Source: VRUE01 sp963745915 (GTDB lineage: Bacteria; Actinomycetota; Thermoleophilia; Solirubrobacterales; 70-9). From it: a DNA stretch of 64,000 nt. The notes under the pieces are model-generated. The model did not search any database. It was not told where the DNA came from and saw only the letters and a list, made by a program, of their open reading frames with translations. This document shows positions 26,124-34,272 of this stretch, one piece after another. Made by a program: the position numbers and the translations under genes. The DNA lies in contig CAVUZA010000002.1 of the NCBI GenBank assembly GCA_963745915.1, positions 868,001 to 932,000 on the forward strand, given 5' to 3'. Numbering within the stretch: the stretch's first letter is position 1; every line of letters begins with the position of its first letter.

Positions 26124-26536
26124 CAGTGACCTCCCTCGGCCGGTTCGACGATCTCGGTCAGGACGCGACCGGTGGAGCGCGGCTGCAGGAAGGCGACGCG
26201 ACTGCCGCGGATGCCGACCCGGGCCTTCTCGTCGATCAGCTCGACGCCGCTCGCCGCCAGCTGCTCCAGCGTCGCGTCGATGTCGTCGACCGCGTAGGCG
26301 ACGTGGTGCAGGCCGGGCCCCTTCTTCGCCAGGTACTTGCCGACCGGGGTCTCGGGTCCGAGCGGGGCGAGCAACTCGACGTGGCCCTCGCCGACGTCGA
26401 GCAGCACGGCCTCGACGCCCTGCTCCTCCACCGTCTCGCGGTGGGCCAGCTCCATGCCGAAGCTCTGCCCGTAGAGGGCGATGCCGGCCTCGAGATCCTC
26501 GACGGCGACGCCGATGTGGTCGATGCGTCCGAACAC
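26123..26536 (-). CDS. mce: Methylmalonyl-CoA epimerase
   Basis: A 137-residue vicinal-oxygen-chelate (glyoxalase-fold) protein with two beta-alpha-beta modules. The metal and active-site positions are visible: His in GRIDHIGVAVEDLE, Glu in GHVELLAPLG, His in GPGLHHVAYAVDD and Glu in LTEIVEP. It interconverts (S)- and (R)-methylmalonyl-CoA in propionate and odd-chain fatty acid breakdown. No mutase gene is in the window. First gene of the operon with the small protein and methyltransferase. Confidence 0.9.
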   Translation of the reverse strand: MFGRIDHIGVAVEDLEAGIALYGQSFGMELAHRETVEEQGVEAVLLDVGEGHVELLAPLGPETPVGKYLAKKGPGLHHVAYAVDDIDATLEQLAASGVELIDEKARVGIRGSRVAFLQPRSTGRVLTEIVEPAEGGH

Positions 26537-26546
26537 GGGCGGCAGT

Positions 26547-27353
26547 CTACGCGGCGTTCTCAGCGCGCAGGATCTCGGCCAGTGCCGCGACCCCGACCTC
26601 GAGCTGCTCGGCGCTCGGCTCCTTGGTCGCGATCAGGCGCTGGATCTCCCGTCCCGGCGTGTGGAACGCCTCGGCCAGCGGGTCGCCGTGGTGGCGGTCG
26701 CTCCAGGCGAACATCTCGACCGCGAGCGAGGCGCCGCCGAGCCCGACCGCGGCGCGCGCCGCCGGCCCCGGCTTCTCGACCAGCCGCTCGAGCAGCAGCG
26801 TGCCCGTGACCGAGAGCATCATCATCGGCGCGATCAGGTTGGAGCCGCAGCGGTCGTGCTCCTTGGGCACGCCGGCCGGGTCCTCGATGCCCTGCTCGTA
26901 GGCGGCGATCGCCTTGTGCTCGACCCCGTGGTAGGCGGCCAGGTCGCGGTCGAGCAGGGCGACGACGGCCGGTACGGCGCCGATCGCCTGGGCGACGCCC
27001 TCGCGCAGGGCGGAGCTGGCGAAGCGGCGTCGCAGCGCCGTGGTCGCGACCAGGGTCGCGCCGATCGCGCCGACCACGCGCCAGTCCTCGAAGGGCAGCC
27101 GCGCCGCCGGCATCCGCCGCCGCACCAGCGGCAGCACCGCCAGCGCCTCGGCCAGCTTCAGCGGCCCGCGCAGGCCGGGCAGGCGCGCGGTCAGCGCCGG
27201 CGCCAGCTCCGGCTTGGCCTCGGCGGCGACTTCGAGCGAGCCGTCCGGGCGGCGCACCGCAGCGGCCCAGTGGGTCGGCCCGTGGATCAGCAGGCCGTTG
27301 CGCAGCGCCATGCCCCCGAGTCGCAGCTTCTCCTCGCTCACCCGAGTCACCAT
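26547..27353 (-). CDS. DUF1385 membrane protein
   Basis: A 268-residue protein from the ATG at 27353 (MVTRVSEEKLRLGGMALRNG). The hallmark DUF1385 motifs are present: GGMALRNGLLIHGPTHWA near the start, YHGVEHKAIAAYE, HDRCGSNLIAPMMML, and the final DRHHGDPLAEAFHTPGREIQ. Several central hydrophobic helices suggest an inner-membrane protein. The conserved His/Cys/Glu set hints at a metal site. Role unknown. A perfect 13 bp-arm palindrome lies 26 bases upstream. Confidence 0.85.
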   Translation of the reverse strand: MVTRVSEEKLRLGGMALRNGLLIHGPTHWAAAVRRPDGSLEVAAEAKPELAPALTARLPGLRGPLKLAEALAVLPLVRRRMPAARLPFEDWRVVGAIGATLVATTALRRRFASSALREGVAQAIGAVPAVVALLDRDLAAYHGVEHKAIAAYEQGIEDPAGVPKEHDRCGSNLIAPMMMLSVTGTLLLERLVEKPGPAARAAVGLGGASLAVEMFAWSDRHHGDPLAEAFHTPGREIQRLIATKEPSAEQLEVGVAALAEILRAENAA

Positions 27354-27378
27354 AGAGGACCGGATGCGTCCCCGAACG

Positions 27379-27410
27379 CGGTGATTGCGCCCGCGATGGC
27401 GCAATCACCG
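27379..27410. repeat. Palindrome upstream of DUF1385 gene
   Basis: Perfect 13 bp arms (CGGTGATTGCGCC at 27379-27391, complement at 27398-27410) with a 6 base loop. The preceding CCCCGAACG plus GGTGATTGCGC resembles the arm of the in-gene palindrome in the galT-like gene (CCGAACGGTGATGCGC). Confidence 0.75.
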
Positions 27411-27436
27411 TCCCCCCTGATTCCCCCTGTTAGGTC

Positions 27437-27509
27437 CCCGCCGGAGGCCCCCAGTCCAGGCCCCCGGCGGGTGTGTCGGCTCTCCCTGGCTCTAGCTTGG
27501 AAAGCCGAC
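27437..27509. terminator. Two hairpins downstream of DUF1385/rarA spacer
   Basis: CCCGCCGG (27437-27444) pairs with CCGGCGGG (27464-27471). GTCGGCT (27475-27481) pairs with AGCCGAC (27503-27509). They lie in the spacer 27354-27547 between the rarA stop and the DUF1385 start, both on the minus strand. They could terminate rarA transcription, though no T-run follows. Confidence 0.35.
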
Positions 27510-27547
27510 CCTTGAAACACGGCCTCTCAGAGGAAGTTGCGCTCGTC

Positions 27548-28903
27548 TCAAGCGCCGCTGATTTTCCTGCGCAGGGCCTCCAGCCGGCGCCCGAGCTCGG
27601 CCTCGAATCCGCGCTCGGTGGGCGCGTAGAAACGGGCGTTCTCCAGCCCCTCGGGCAGCAGCGGCTGGTCGCTGACGGCGCCCGGCTCGTCGTGCGCGTA
27701 GCGGTAGCCCTCGCCGCGGCCGAGCTTCTCGGCGCCGGGGTAGTGGGCGTCGCGCAGGTAGTCGGGCGGCGTCTTCGCCCCGTTGCGGCGGACCTCGGCG
27801 CGGGCGCGGCCGAGCGCTTTGTAGGAGGCGTTCGACTTCGGCGCGAGCGACAGGTAGACGGCGGCCTGGGCGAGGTTGAGCGCGCACTCGGGCAGGCCGA
27901 CCCGGTCGACGGCGCGAGCGGCGGCGTCGGCGACGAGCAGCGCCTGCGGGTCGGCGTTGCCGACGTCCTCGGAGGCGAGGATGACCATGCGGCGGGCGAT
28001 GAAGCGCGGGTCCTCTCCCCCCTCGAGCATCACCGCCAGGTAGTAGAGCGAGGCGTCGACGTCGGAGCCGCGGGTCGCCTTGATCCAGGCCGAGACGAAG
28101 TCGTAGTGGCGGTCGCCCTCGCGGTCGTAGTCGATCGCCTTGCGCTGCAGCGCGTCCTCGGCGGCGGCGACATCCACCGCTGTGGACTTTGACCCCCGCC
28201 CGCGGTGGTCAAACTGCGCAGCGCGCTCGACCGCGCGCTCCAGGGCCGAGAGCGCGACGCGGGCGTCGCCGCCGCTGCGCTCGGCGAGCATCGTCAGCGC
28301 CTCGTCGGCGACCGGCGGCGGGTCCGCCAGGCCGCGCTCGGGGTCGGCGAGCGCCCGGCGCAGGAGCGCCTCGACCTGGGCGGCGGAGAGCGGCTGCAGC
28401 TCGTAGACCTGGCAGCGCGAGAGCAGCGCCGAGTTGACCTCGAAGTAGGGGTTCTCGGTGGTCGCCCCGATCAGGGTCAGCAGCCCCTCCTCGACCGCCG
28501 GCAGCAGCGCGTCCTGCTGGGCCTTGTTGAAGCGGTGGATCTCGTCGAGGAAGAGGACCGTCGGCCGGCCGCTCCCCCGCCGCCGCTCCCGCGCCCGCTC
28601 GATCACGGCCCGGATCTCCGCCCGCCCGGCGTTGACCGCCGACTCCTCCTCGAAGGCCCCCTCGGCCCCAGCGGCGGCGATCCGCGCCAGCGTCGTCTTC
28701 CCCGACCCCGGCGGCCCGTAGAGGATCGCGCTGTGCGGGTGCCCGCCCTCGATCGCCACCCGCAACCCCGACCCCTCCCCCAGCACGTGCTCCTGCCCAA
28801 CCAACTCCGCCAGGGTGCGCGGCCGCATCCGCACGGCCAGCGGGGCGTCGGCATCGAAGCGAGGCTCCGGCTCGGTCGTGTCGTCGAACAAGCTCTCCGC
28901 CAT
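27548..28903 (-). CDS. rarA: Replication-associated recombination protein A
   Basis: A 451-residue AAA+ clamp-loader-like ATPase (RarA/MgsA). N-terminal MRPRTLAELVGQEHVLGEGS is followed by Walker A YGPPGSGKTTLARI, Walker B VLFLDEIHRFNKAQQD and sensor 1 IGATTENPYFEVNSALLSRC. The MgsA C-terminal domain has KAIDYDREGDRHYDFVSAWI and RGSDVDASLYYLAVML. It acts at stalled replication forks. The start at 28903 (MAESLFDDTTEPE) is chosen over an upstream ATG. A short inverted repeat at 28188-28213 lies in frame between the AAA+ lid and the C-terminal domain. Confidence 0.96.
   Translation of the reverse strand: MAESLFDDTTEPEPRFDADAPLAVRMRPRTLAELVGQEHVLGEGSGLRVAIEGGHPHSAILYGPPGSGKTTLARIAAAGAEGAFEEESAVNAGRAEIRAVIERARERRRGSGRPTVLFLDEIHRFNKAQQDALLPAVEEGLLTLIGATTENPYFEVNSALLSRCQVYELQPLSAAQVEALLRRALADPERGLADPPPVADEALTMLAERSGGDARVALSALERAVERAAQFDHRGRGSKSTAVDVAAAEDALQRKAIDYDREGDRHYDFVSAWIKATRGSDVDASLYYLAVMLEGGEDPRFIARRMVILASEDVGNADPQALLVADAAARAVDRVGLPECALNLAQAAVYLSLAPKSNASYKALGRARAEVRRNGAKTPPDYLRDAHYPGAEKLGRGEGYRYAHDEPGAVSDQPLLPEGLENARFYAPTERGFEAELGRRLEALRRKISGA
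28188..28213. repeat. Small palindrome inside rarA
   Basis: TTTGACCCCC (28188-28197) pairs with GGTGGTCAAA (28204-28213) with one mismatch and a 6 base loop. A second nested pair CCACCGC/GCGGTGG (28174-28180, 28202-28208) is also present. It encodes the insert FDHRGRGSKSTAV in a domain linker. Confidence 0.45.
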
Positions 28904-28958
28904 CGGCTCAGTGTTACCGAGTCGTGCGGATCTCACCAACGCCGCTAAGAAATGCAGA

Positions 28959-29003
28959 GGCCGCCTTGCGGCGGCCCCGCGCCCTGCTGACGAAACAGCA
29001 GGG
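28959..29003. terminator. Tandem hairpins downstream of the NYN gene
   Basis: GGCCGCC/GGCGGCC (28959-28965, 28970-28976) with a TTGC loop and CCCTGCTG/CAGCAGGG (28982-28989, 28996-29003) with an ACGAAA loop. Read on the minus strand they follow the NYN gene and precede rarA. The distal hairpin is followed by TCTGCATTTCTT, so termination is plausible. Confidence 0.5.
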
Positions 29004-29047
29004 GGATTGGCTTCAGTATAGGGACCGATACCCCAGAGCTACAACGC

Positions 29048-29695
29048 TCACCACGTCTCGGGCTTGACCAGCCGGGCGCCCTTGGGGGAGACGATCCGAT
29101 CCGGGAGCTGGCACTCCGCTACGTCGCGGGCGGAGAGGCGGATGAAGCTGGCGTTGGGCGGCAGGGGGTCAGGCGAAAGGGCGGCGCTGCGATGTTTGCT
29201 GTGCAGCACGGGGTTGACCACTGTCACGTGCAGACCCAGCTCCTCACGGACAACCCGGATTGGCATCTTGAGATCGCCGTCATTCGAGATCACAGCCGCC
29301 GACTCGTAGCGGCCGTTGAACCCGTCGAGCAGGAGGCGCGTGGCGAGGTTGACGTCGGTTCCCTTCTCCTCGTAGGTGAGAACGGTCCGCTTCGGCAACT
29401 CCTCGGGGACTGCGTCCACCAACTCACCCCGGACCCTCTTTGAGATGTAGCGACCGAGAAAGACCTCCAAGTTGGGGATCGTCTGCAGGGCGCGGTGGTA
29501 GAGGCGCTGGCGGTCCTGTGCGCCTGGATCCTCGGGATCGCGCTTGATGTTGGCGGTGAAGTAGGCGACCTCGACGATCTCGTCATTGGGCAGCAGCCGC
29601 TGGGCAAGTGCCAGCGGATTCAGCCAACGTCGACCCGGCGCCCTGCACGCCCCGTAGTAGAGGTTGAACGCATCGATGTAGACAATCGTGTGCAA
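29048..29695 (-). CDS. NYN-domain ribonuclease-like protein
   Basis: A 215-residue NYN (PIN-like) protein. The acidic residues expected of a metal-dependent nuclease are visible: Asp8 in TIVYIDAFNLYYG, Asp in EKGTDVNLATRLLLDG and Asp in VISNDGDLKMPIRVV. The C-terminus (SFIRLSARDVAECQLPDRIV) is typical of the family members found as stand-alone genes in mobile regions. Codon use is somewhat lower in GC than that of its neighbours, suggesting transfer. Likely role: RNA cleavage in stress or phage response (inference). It is preceded by an AT-rich spacer. Confidence 0.85.
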   Translation of the reverse strand: MHTIVYIDAFNLYYGACRAPGRRWLNPLALAQRLLPNDEIVEVAYFTANIKRDPEDPGAQDRQRLYHRALQTIPNLEVFLGRYISKRVRGELVDAVPEELPKRTVLTYEEKGTDVNLATRLLLDGFNGRYESAAVISNDGDLKMPIRVVREELGLHVTVVNPVLHSKHRSAALSPDPLPPNASFIRLSARDVAECQLPDRIVSPKGARLVKPETW

Positions 29696-29794
29696 GCTTT
29701 TAAATTAACCGTTGCCCCAGCTGGCTGGCAGGCCCCCGACCACTGCCACCAGCGTCTCCTTCCCGGCCTGCGCAATAGCTCCTACAATCGCCGC

Positions 29795-31393
29795 ATGGCC
29801 ACTACAGAGGCGCGTCCCGCCGCATCCACGCTCGAGTCCTTCAACCCGGCGACCGGCGAGCTGGTCGGCTCGGTCGCGACGATCACCCCGGACCAGGTCC
29901 AGGGCGTCGTCGACGACGTCGCCCGGATCCAGCCCGCCTGGGCGGAGCTGCCGCTGAAGACCCGCGGCGCTTACCTGAGGCGGGCCGCCGACGCCCTGCT
30001 CGACGACCTCGACGAGATCGCCGAGCTGCTCGTCCAGGAGCAGGGCAAGCCGCGCGCCGAGGCCTACACGATGGAGCTGATGCCGACCGTCGACGCCCTG
30101 CACTGGTGCGCGAAGGCGGGGCCGAAGATCCTCGCCGACGAGAAGGTGCGGATGAGCCAGGCCTTCCTGGCGACCAAGAAAGGCCGCTTCACCTACGAGC
30201 CGATCGGCGTGGTGGGCGTGATCGCGCCCTGGAACTACCCCTGGTCGATCCCCTTCGGCGAGGTCGCGATCGCGCTGATGGCGGGCAACGGCGTCGTGCT
30301 CAAGCCGGCCAGCCTGACGCCGCTGCTGGGCGAGACGATCCGCCGCGTCTTCGAGAAGGGCGGCCTGCCCGAGGGGCTGATCCGCGTCGTCCACGGCGGC
30401 GGCGCGGTCGGCGACGCGCTGGCCAAGTCGAGCGTCGGCAAGGTCTTCTTCACCGGCTCGGTCGAGGTCGGGCGCAAGGTCGGCGAGGTCTGCGCCCAGC
30501 GGCTCAAGGGCTCGGTCCTGGAGCTGGGCGGCAAGGACCCGATGATCGTCTGCGCCGACGCCGACCTGCCGAAGGCGATCAGCGGCGCGGTCTGGGGCGG
30601 CTTCGCCAACGCCGGCCAGACCTGCTCGGGGATCGAGCGCGTCTACGTGGTCGAGGAGGTCGCCGACCGCTTCGTCGAGGGCGTCGCCGCCGAGGCGGCA
30701 CAGCTGCGGCTCGGCGACCCGATGCAGTGGGACACCGAGATCGGCCCGATGACCTCCGAGGGCCAGTACGAGATCGTCGTCGAGCTGATCGAGGACGCGG
30801 TCGCCTCCGGCGCGACCAAGCTCTGCGGCGGGCCGACCGAGGTCGCCGGCCTGCCGGGCAAGTTCGTCGCCCCCACCGTGCTCACCGGCGTCACCCACGC
30901 GACCCGGATCATGCGCGAGGAGGTCTTCGGGCCGGTGCTGCCGATCATCGTCGTCAAGGACGAGCAGGAGGCGATCGAGATGGCCAACGACTCCGAGTTC
31001 GGGCTCGGCGCCTCGGTCTGGACCAAGGACCGCCAGAAGGGCGAGCGGATCGCACGGCGGATCGAGTCGGGCATGGTCTGGATCAACGACCACTCCTTCA
31101 GCCACGGCGCCTGCCAGTGCGCCTGGGGCGGGGTCAAGGACTCCGGCGTCGGCCGCTCGCACTCCAAATTCGGCTTCTACGAGTGCGTCAACATCAAGAC
31201 CAACGCCTGGGAGCCGGGCCTGGCCCGCGACTTCTGGTGGCACCCCTACGACGAGACGCTGGGCGAAGCGGTGCGCGCCTCGGCCAAGCTGCTCTACGGC
31301 AAGGGGGCGACGCGGACCAAGGCGCTGCGCGAAGGCGCCGGGCCGCTGCTCGAGGTGGGGCGCCGCACGTTGCGCAAGCGGGTGTCCCGGTAG
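29795..31393 (+). CDS. Aldehyde dehydrogenase, long C-terminal form
   Basis: A 532-residue ALDH. The start at 29795 gives MATTEARPAASTLESFNPAT. Motifs: APWNYPWSIPFGEVAIALMAG, GNGVVLKPASLTPL, FFTGSVEVG, LELGGKDPMIV (base Glu), NAGQTCSGIERVYVV (nucleophile Cys) and REEVFGPVLPIIV. After the usual end it has about 50 extra residues (ARDFWWHPYDETLGEAVRAS and onward) seen in a subgroup close to succinate-semialdehyde or coniferyl aldehyde dehydrogenases. The substrate is unknown. Its stop codon TAG lies within a palindromic element that starts at 31379. Confidence 0.92.
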   Translation: MATTEARPAASTLESFNPATGELVGSVATITPDQVQGVVDDVARIQPAWAELPLKTRGAYLRRAADALLDDLDEIAELLVQEQGKPRAEAYTMELMPTVDALHWCAKAGPKILADEKVRMSQAFLATKKGRFTYEPIGVVGVIAPWNYPWSIPFGEVAIALMAGNGVVLKPASLTPLLGETIRRVFEKGGLPEGLIRVVHGGGAVGDALAKSSVGKVFFTGSVEVGRKVGEVCAQRLKGSVLELGGKDPMIVCADADLPKAISGAVWGGFANAGQTCSGIERVYVVEEVADRFVEGVAAEAAQLRLGDPMQWDTEIGPMTSEGQYEIVVELIEDAVASGATKLCGGPTEVAGLPGKFVAPTVLTGVTHATRIMREEVFGPVLPIIVVKDEQEAIEMANDSEFGLGASVWTKDRQKGERIARRIESGMVWINDHSFSHGACQCAWGGVKDSGVGRSHSKFGFYECVNIKTNAWEPGLARDFWWHPYDETLGEAVRASAKLLYGKGATRTKALREGAGPLLEVGRRTLRKRVSR

Positions 31394-31490
31394 GGGTTCC
31401 GCTTAACTTTTTCGAGGGGTGGGGATTGCTGGCGCCCGGGGGAGCGGCGGCGAAAAAGTACAAGACGCTCCACCCCTACCGGGACACCCG
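31379..31490. repeat. 112 bp palindromic element, copy 1
   Basis: The outer 19 bp arms (CGGGTGTCCCGGTAGGGGT from 31379, complement ending 31490) are perfect. The inner parts pair again (ACTTTTTCG with CGAAAAAGT) around a 36 base centre. It fills the gap between the convergent stops of an aldehyde dehydrogenase and an ATP-grasp gene and supplies the dehydrogenase stop. A second copy with the same inner core is at 37253-37369. Confidence 0.9.
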
Positions 31491-31491
31491 T

Positions 31492-32814
31492 TCACGTGGC
31501 GATCGGCTGCTCCAGCTGGAAGATGGTGCCGGCCTCATCCAGCTCTCGGATGTGCTGGTAATCGGCTTTTAGCTGCTCGCGGTCGGGGGCGACCAGGTAG
31601 ATGATGCCGGGGCAGGAGAAGAGGTCGACGGTCTTCTTCAGCTCGTCGCCGGGGCCGAGCATCGAGATCGTGCCGGCGAAGGAGGGCAGCGCCTCGATCT
31701 GGCGCAGGCCGGCGTCGGCGGCGATCCGGCCCTCGTGCTGGGAGATCAACATCACGCAGTAGGCGCCCGCGGCGAGCTCGTAGGGGCGCTCGGCGCGGCG
31801 GGCGACGGAGCTCGGGTCGAGGTAGGCCTCGGCGGTCAGCGTCTGGTGGCTGGGCGTGCAGCGGTCGACGATCTCGTCCGGGACCGAGCCGTGCATGCGG
31901 GCGCCGGACTCGACCAGGACGGGGCCGCTCGCGGTCAGCATCACCTCGGTGTGGGCGGGGCCGAAGCGGATGCCGAGCGCGTCCAGCACCGCTTCGACGT
32001 AGGGCACGACCTCGTCCTGCTGGGGGCCGTGGCGGGGCAGCAGCTCCTCGTAGTCGTAGATGAAGTTGGCGCCGCGGCGCAGCTTGTTGTCGCGCCAGAC
32101 CTCGGAGACGTGGTGGACGCCGTCCCAGCTGACCGAGTTGACGAAGAGCTGGGTGCCGGTCAGCAGCTCCTGCACGAGCAGCTGCTCGTTGGCGCCGTGC
32201 AGGGCGTTGGGGCGGCCCAGGTTGGCGGCGAAGGCGGCCTCGATCGCGGCGCCGTCGGCGCAGACGGCGACCCCGTCGGTGCCGGCGCTGTCGAGCGGTT
32301 TGACCACCACCGGGTCGCGGCCGCGCGCCGCCGCCCAGGCGACCGCCTCGGCGGGGTCGGCGCTGCGCAGCGATTCCGCCGCGCGCAGCCCGGCGGCGCG
32401 CAGCGCCTCGGCCATCGCCCCCTTGTCGCGCCGCGCCCGGCTCTGGGCGCTGCCGTTGGACGGCAGCCCGAGCCGCTCGCCGAGCGCGTCGGCGAGCGGC
32501 ACCCCGGGCTCGGCGCCGACGACGACGAAGGCTGGGTCGTGCGCGGCGACCCGCGCCGCGGTCGCCTCCAGGTCGCCCTCGTGGACGACGTTCTCGACGA
32601 AGTCGCCGGGGCGGAAGGCGCGGGCGTAGAAGTCCGGCAGCCGCGGGCTGCTCTGCACGTGCAGGACCGGCATCCCGGCCGCGGCGAAGCGCGGCGCCAG
32701 CCGCGCCCCGGTCGAGTAGGCGTCGACGACGACCGCCGTGCTTCCGGTGCAACGCGTTACGGCTCTCTCAGCGCCGTAACGCGTTGCACCCTCGGGGGGG
32801 CTCTGGGCAGTCAT
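31492..32814 (-). CDS. ATP-grasp ligase (BL00235/CARNS1-like)
   Basis: A 440-residue ATP-grasp enzyme. The N-terminal domain has AVVVDAYSTGARLAPRFAAA. The ATP-binding part has PVVVKPLDSAGTDGVAVCAD, and the catalytic metal-binding part has GPAHTEVMLTASGPVLVESG. Relatives join an amino acid to another amino acid or acid (carnosine, L-amino acid ligases). Its ATG overlaps the stop of the preceding methyltransferase by four bases, so the pair is coupled and may build a small modified peptide (inference). The first 24 residues are encoded largely by a palindrome (32746-32790) that displaces the usual N-terminus. Confidence 0.88.
   Translation of the reverse strand: MTAQSPPEGATRYGAERAVTRCTGSTAVVVDAYSTGARLAPRFAAAGMPVLHVQSSPRLPDFYARAFRPGDFVENVVHEGDLEATAARVAAHDPAFVVVGAEPGVPLADALGERLGLPSNGSAQSRARRDKGAMAEALRAAGLRAAESLRSADPAEAVAWAAARGRDPVVVKPLDSAGTDGVAVCADGAAIEAAFAANLGRPNALHGANEQLLVQELLTGTQLFVNSVSWDGVHHVSEVWRDNKLRRGANFIYDYEELLPRHGPQQDEVVPYVEAVLDALGIRFGPAHTEVMLTASGPVLVESGARMHGSVPDEIVDRCTPSHQTLTAEAYLDPSSVARRAERPYELAAGAYCVMLISQHEGRIAADAGLRQIEALPSFAGTISMLGPGDELKKTVDLFSCPGIIYLVAPDREQLKADYQHIRELDEAGTIFQLEQPIAT
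32746..32790. repeat. Palindrome in the ATP-grasp N-terminal coding region
   Basis: Perfect 18 bp arms (GGTGCAACGCGTTACGGC at 32746-32763, complement at 32773-32790) with a 9 base loop. The left flank TTCCGGTGC (32742-32750) is identical to the first bases of the 47 bp family. It is translated as GATRYGAERAVTRCTG between the start codon and the conserved AVVVDAYS strand. Confidence 0.85.
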
Positions 32815-33545
32815 GCCGTGGCGACGAGGACTAGGCGGTCCTCGGGGCGCTTGGGGCCGCCGGCGAAGTTGCCGTAGCGCTCGACGTCGTGGAAGCCGGC
32901 GGCGAGCGTCATCCGCTCCAGGTCGTCGGCCTCGTACATGCGGATCCGCGAGTCGACCGCGTCGTCGCCGTGGACGTAGTGGACGTGCAGCATGCCGGTG
33001 CTGAAGTCGACGTCGAGCGTTTCCCGCACGCCGTTGGTCTCGCGCTCGACCACGCCCTCGTCGGTCTTCAGCCGGTGCCGGGAGCGCTCCAGGTCGGAGA
33101 GCTCCATCGCCATCCTCCCCCCCGGGCGCAGGGCGTCGTGGTAGGCGCGCAGCATCGCCTCGTCCTCGGCCACCGTGGCGCCGAAGCCGAAGCTCGAGGA
33201 GAGGCTGACCAGGCCGTCGAAGCCGCGCAGCTCGGCGGGCAGCGGCTGCATCAGGTCGAGGACGCGGTACTCGGGCCCGGGGTAGGCGCGCTTCGCCTCG
33301 GCGATCGCGATCTCGGAGATGTCGACGCCGACCGCGTCGATCCCCTGCGCGGCGAGGGCGGCGACGAAGCGGCCGAGGCCACAGCCGGCGTCGAGCACCC
33401 GGTCGCCCGGCTGCAGGCCGAGCAGCTCGATCGCCAGCGGCGCCTCCTCCTCGCTGGCCCCGTAGCGGCCGAGCCGCTCGGCGACCCGCATGTAGGCGGG
33501 GCCGTAGGTGTCGACCTCGTTCAGCAGCGGCGGCTGATCGCTCAT
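32811..33545 (-). CDS. Class I SAM-dependent methyltransferase
   Basis: A 244-residue methyltransferase. SAM motif I is VLDAGCGLGRFVAALAAQG, motif II acid in AVGVDISEIAIAEAKR and motif III in LRPGGRMAMELSDL. The C-terminal half has a beta-rich insert (LDVDFSTGMLHVHYVHGDDA) like Methyltransf_25 enzymes acting on small molecules. Translation is coupled to the ATP-grasp ligase through a TGA/ATG overlap at 32811-32814. Probable joint role in tailoring a small metabolite. Substrate unknown. Confidence 0.85.
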   Translation of the reverse strand: MSDQPPLLNEVDTYGPAYMRVAERLGRYGASEEEAPLAIELLGLQPGDRVLDAGCGLGRFVAALAAQGIDAVGVDISEIAIAEAKRAYPGPEYRVLDLMQPLPAELRGFDGLVSLSSSFGFGATVAEDEAMLRAYHDALRPGGRMAMELSDLERSRHRLKTDEGVVERETNGVRETLDVDFSTGMLHVHYVHGDDAVDSRIRMYEADDLERMTLAAGFHDVERYGNFAGGPKRPEDRLVLVATA

Positions 33546-33603
33546 GATTTCCTAAGCGTAGCGCCGCCGGCAAGGGCCGGTCCAGACCTTCACAATCTCC
33601 CCG

Positions 33604-34272
33604 GTGCATGCCGACCGCAACCCCGAGCAGCCGGCGCTGAGCGTCGCCGGGCTGCGCCGCGACTACGGCGAGCGCACCGCGCTCGACGGCGTCGGCTTCG
33701 AGCTGGGCGCCGGCGAGACGCTGCTCGTGCTCGGCCCCAACGGGGCCGGCAAGACGACCCTGCTGCGCATCCTCGCCACCCTGCTGCGGCCGAGCGCCGG
33801 CGAGGTCCGGGCGCTGGGCTGCGCGCTGCCCGGCGAGGCCTGGCGGCTGCGCGGCCGGATCGGCCTGCTCGGCCACGAGCCGCTGCTCTACCGCGACCTC
33901 AGCGGCCGCGAGAACCTGCGCTTCCACGCCCGCCTGCACGGCCTGCGCGGCGAGGCCGCCGCGGCGCGGATCGAGCAGCTGCTGGCCGCGGTGGGGATGG
34001 AGCGGCGCGCCTCCGGGCGGGTCGCCGAGCTCTCGGCCGGGATGCGCCAGCGGCTGGCGATCTGCCGCTGCGTCCTGCACCGGCCCGAGCTGCTGCTGCT
34101 CGACGAGCCCGACTCCAACCTCGACGCCGAGGGGCGCGAGCTGGCCCGCGCCCTGATCGGCCCGGCGACGGGGCGCACGCGGGTGATCGTCAGCCACGAC
34201 CCGGAGCGCTTCGAGCCCGAGGCCGACCGCGTCCTGCGGCTCGCCGCGGGCGGCACGGCGGTGCTCGCGTGA
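33604..34272 (+). CDS. ccmA: Cytochrome c biogenesis ABC ATPase CcmA
   Basis: A 222-residue ABC ATPase from a GTG start. Walker A LVLGPNGAGKTTLLRIL, Q-loop region RIGLLGHEPLLYRDL, signature AELSAGMRQRLAICRC, Walker B LLLLDEPDSNLD and H-loop VIVSHD. With CcmB and CcmC it forms the heme-handling exporter of system I cytochrome c maturation. The CcmB start overlaps its stop (GTGA). The order ccmA-ccmB-ccmC-ccmD supports the assignment against a generic ABC transporter. The divergent gene is the methyltransferase. Confidence 0.9.
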   Translation: MHADRNPEQPALSVAGLRRDYGERTALDGVGFELGAGETLLVLGPNGAGKTTLLRILATLLRPSAGEVRALGCALPGEAWRLRGRIGLLGHEPLLYRDLSGRENLRFHARLHGLRGEAAAARIEQLLAAVGMERRASGRVAELSAGMRQRLAICRCVLHRPELLLLDEPDSNLDAEGRELARALIGPATGRTRVIVSHDPERFEPEADRVLRLAAGGTAVLA

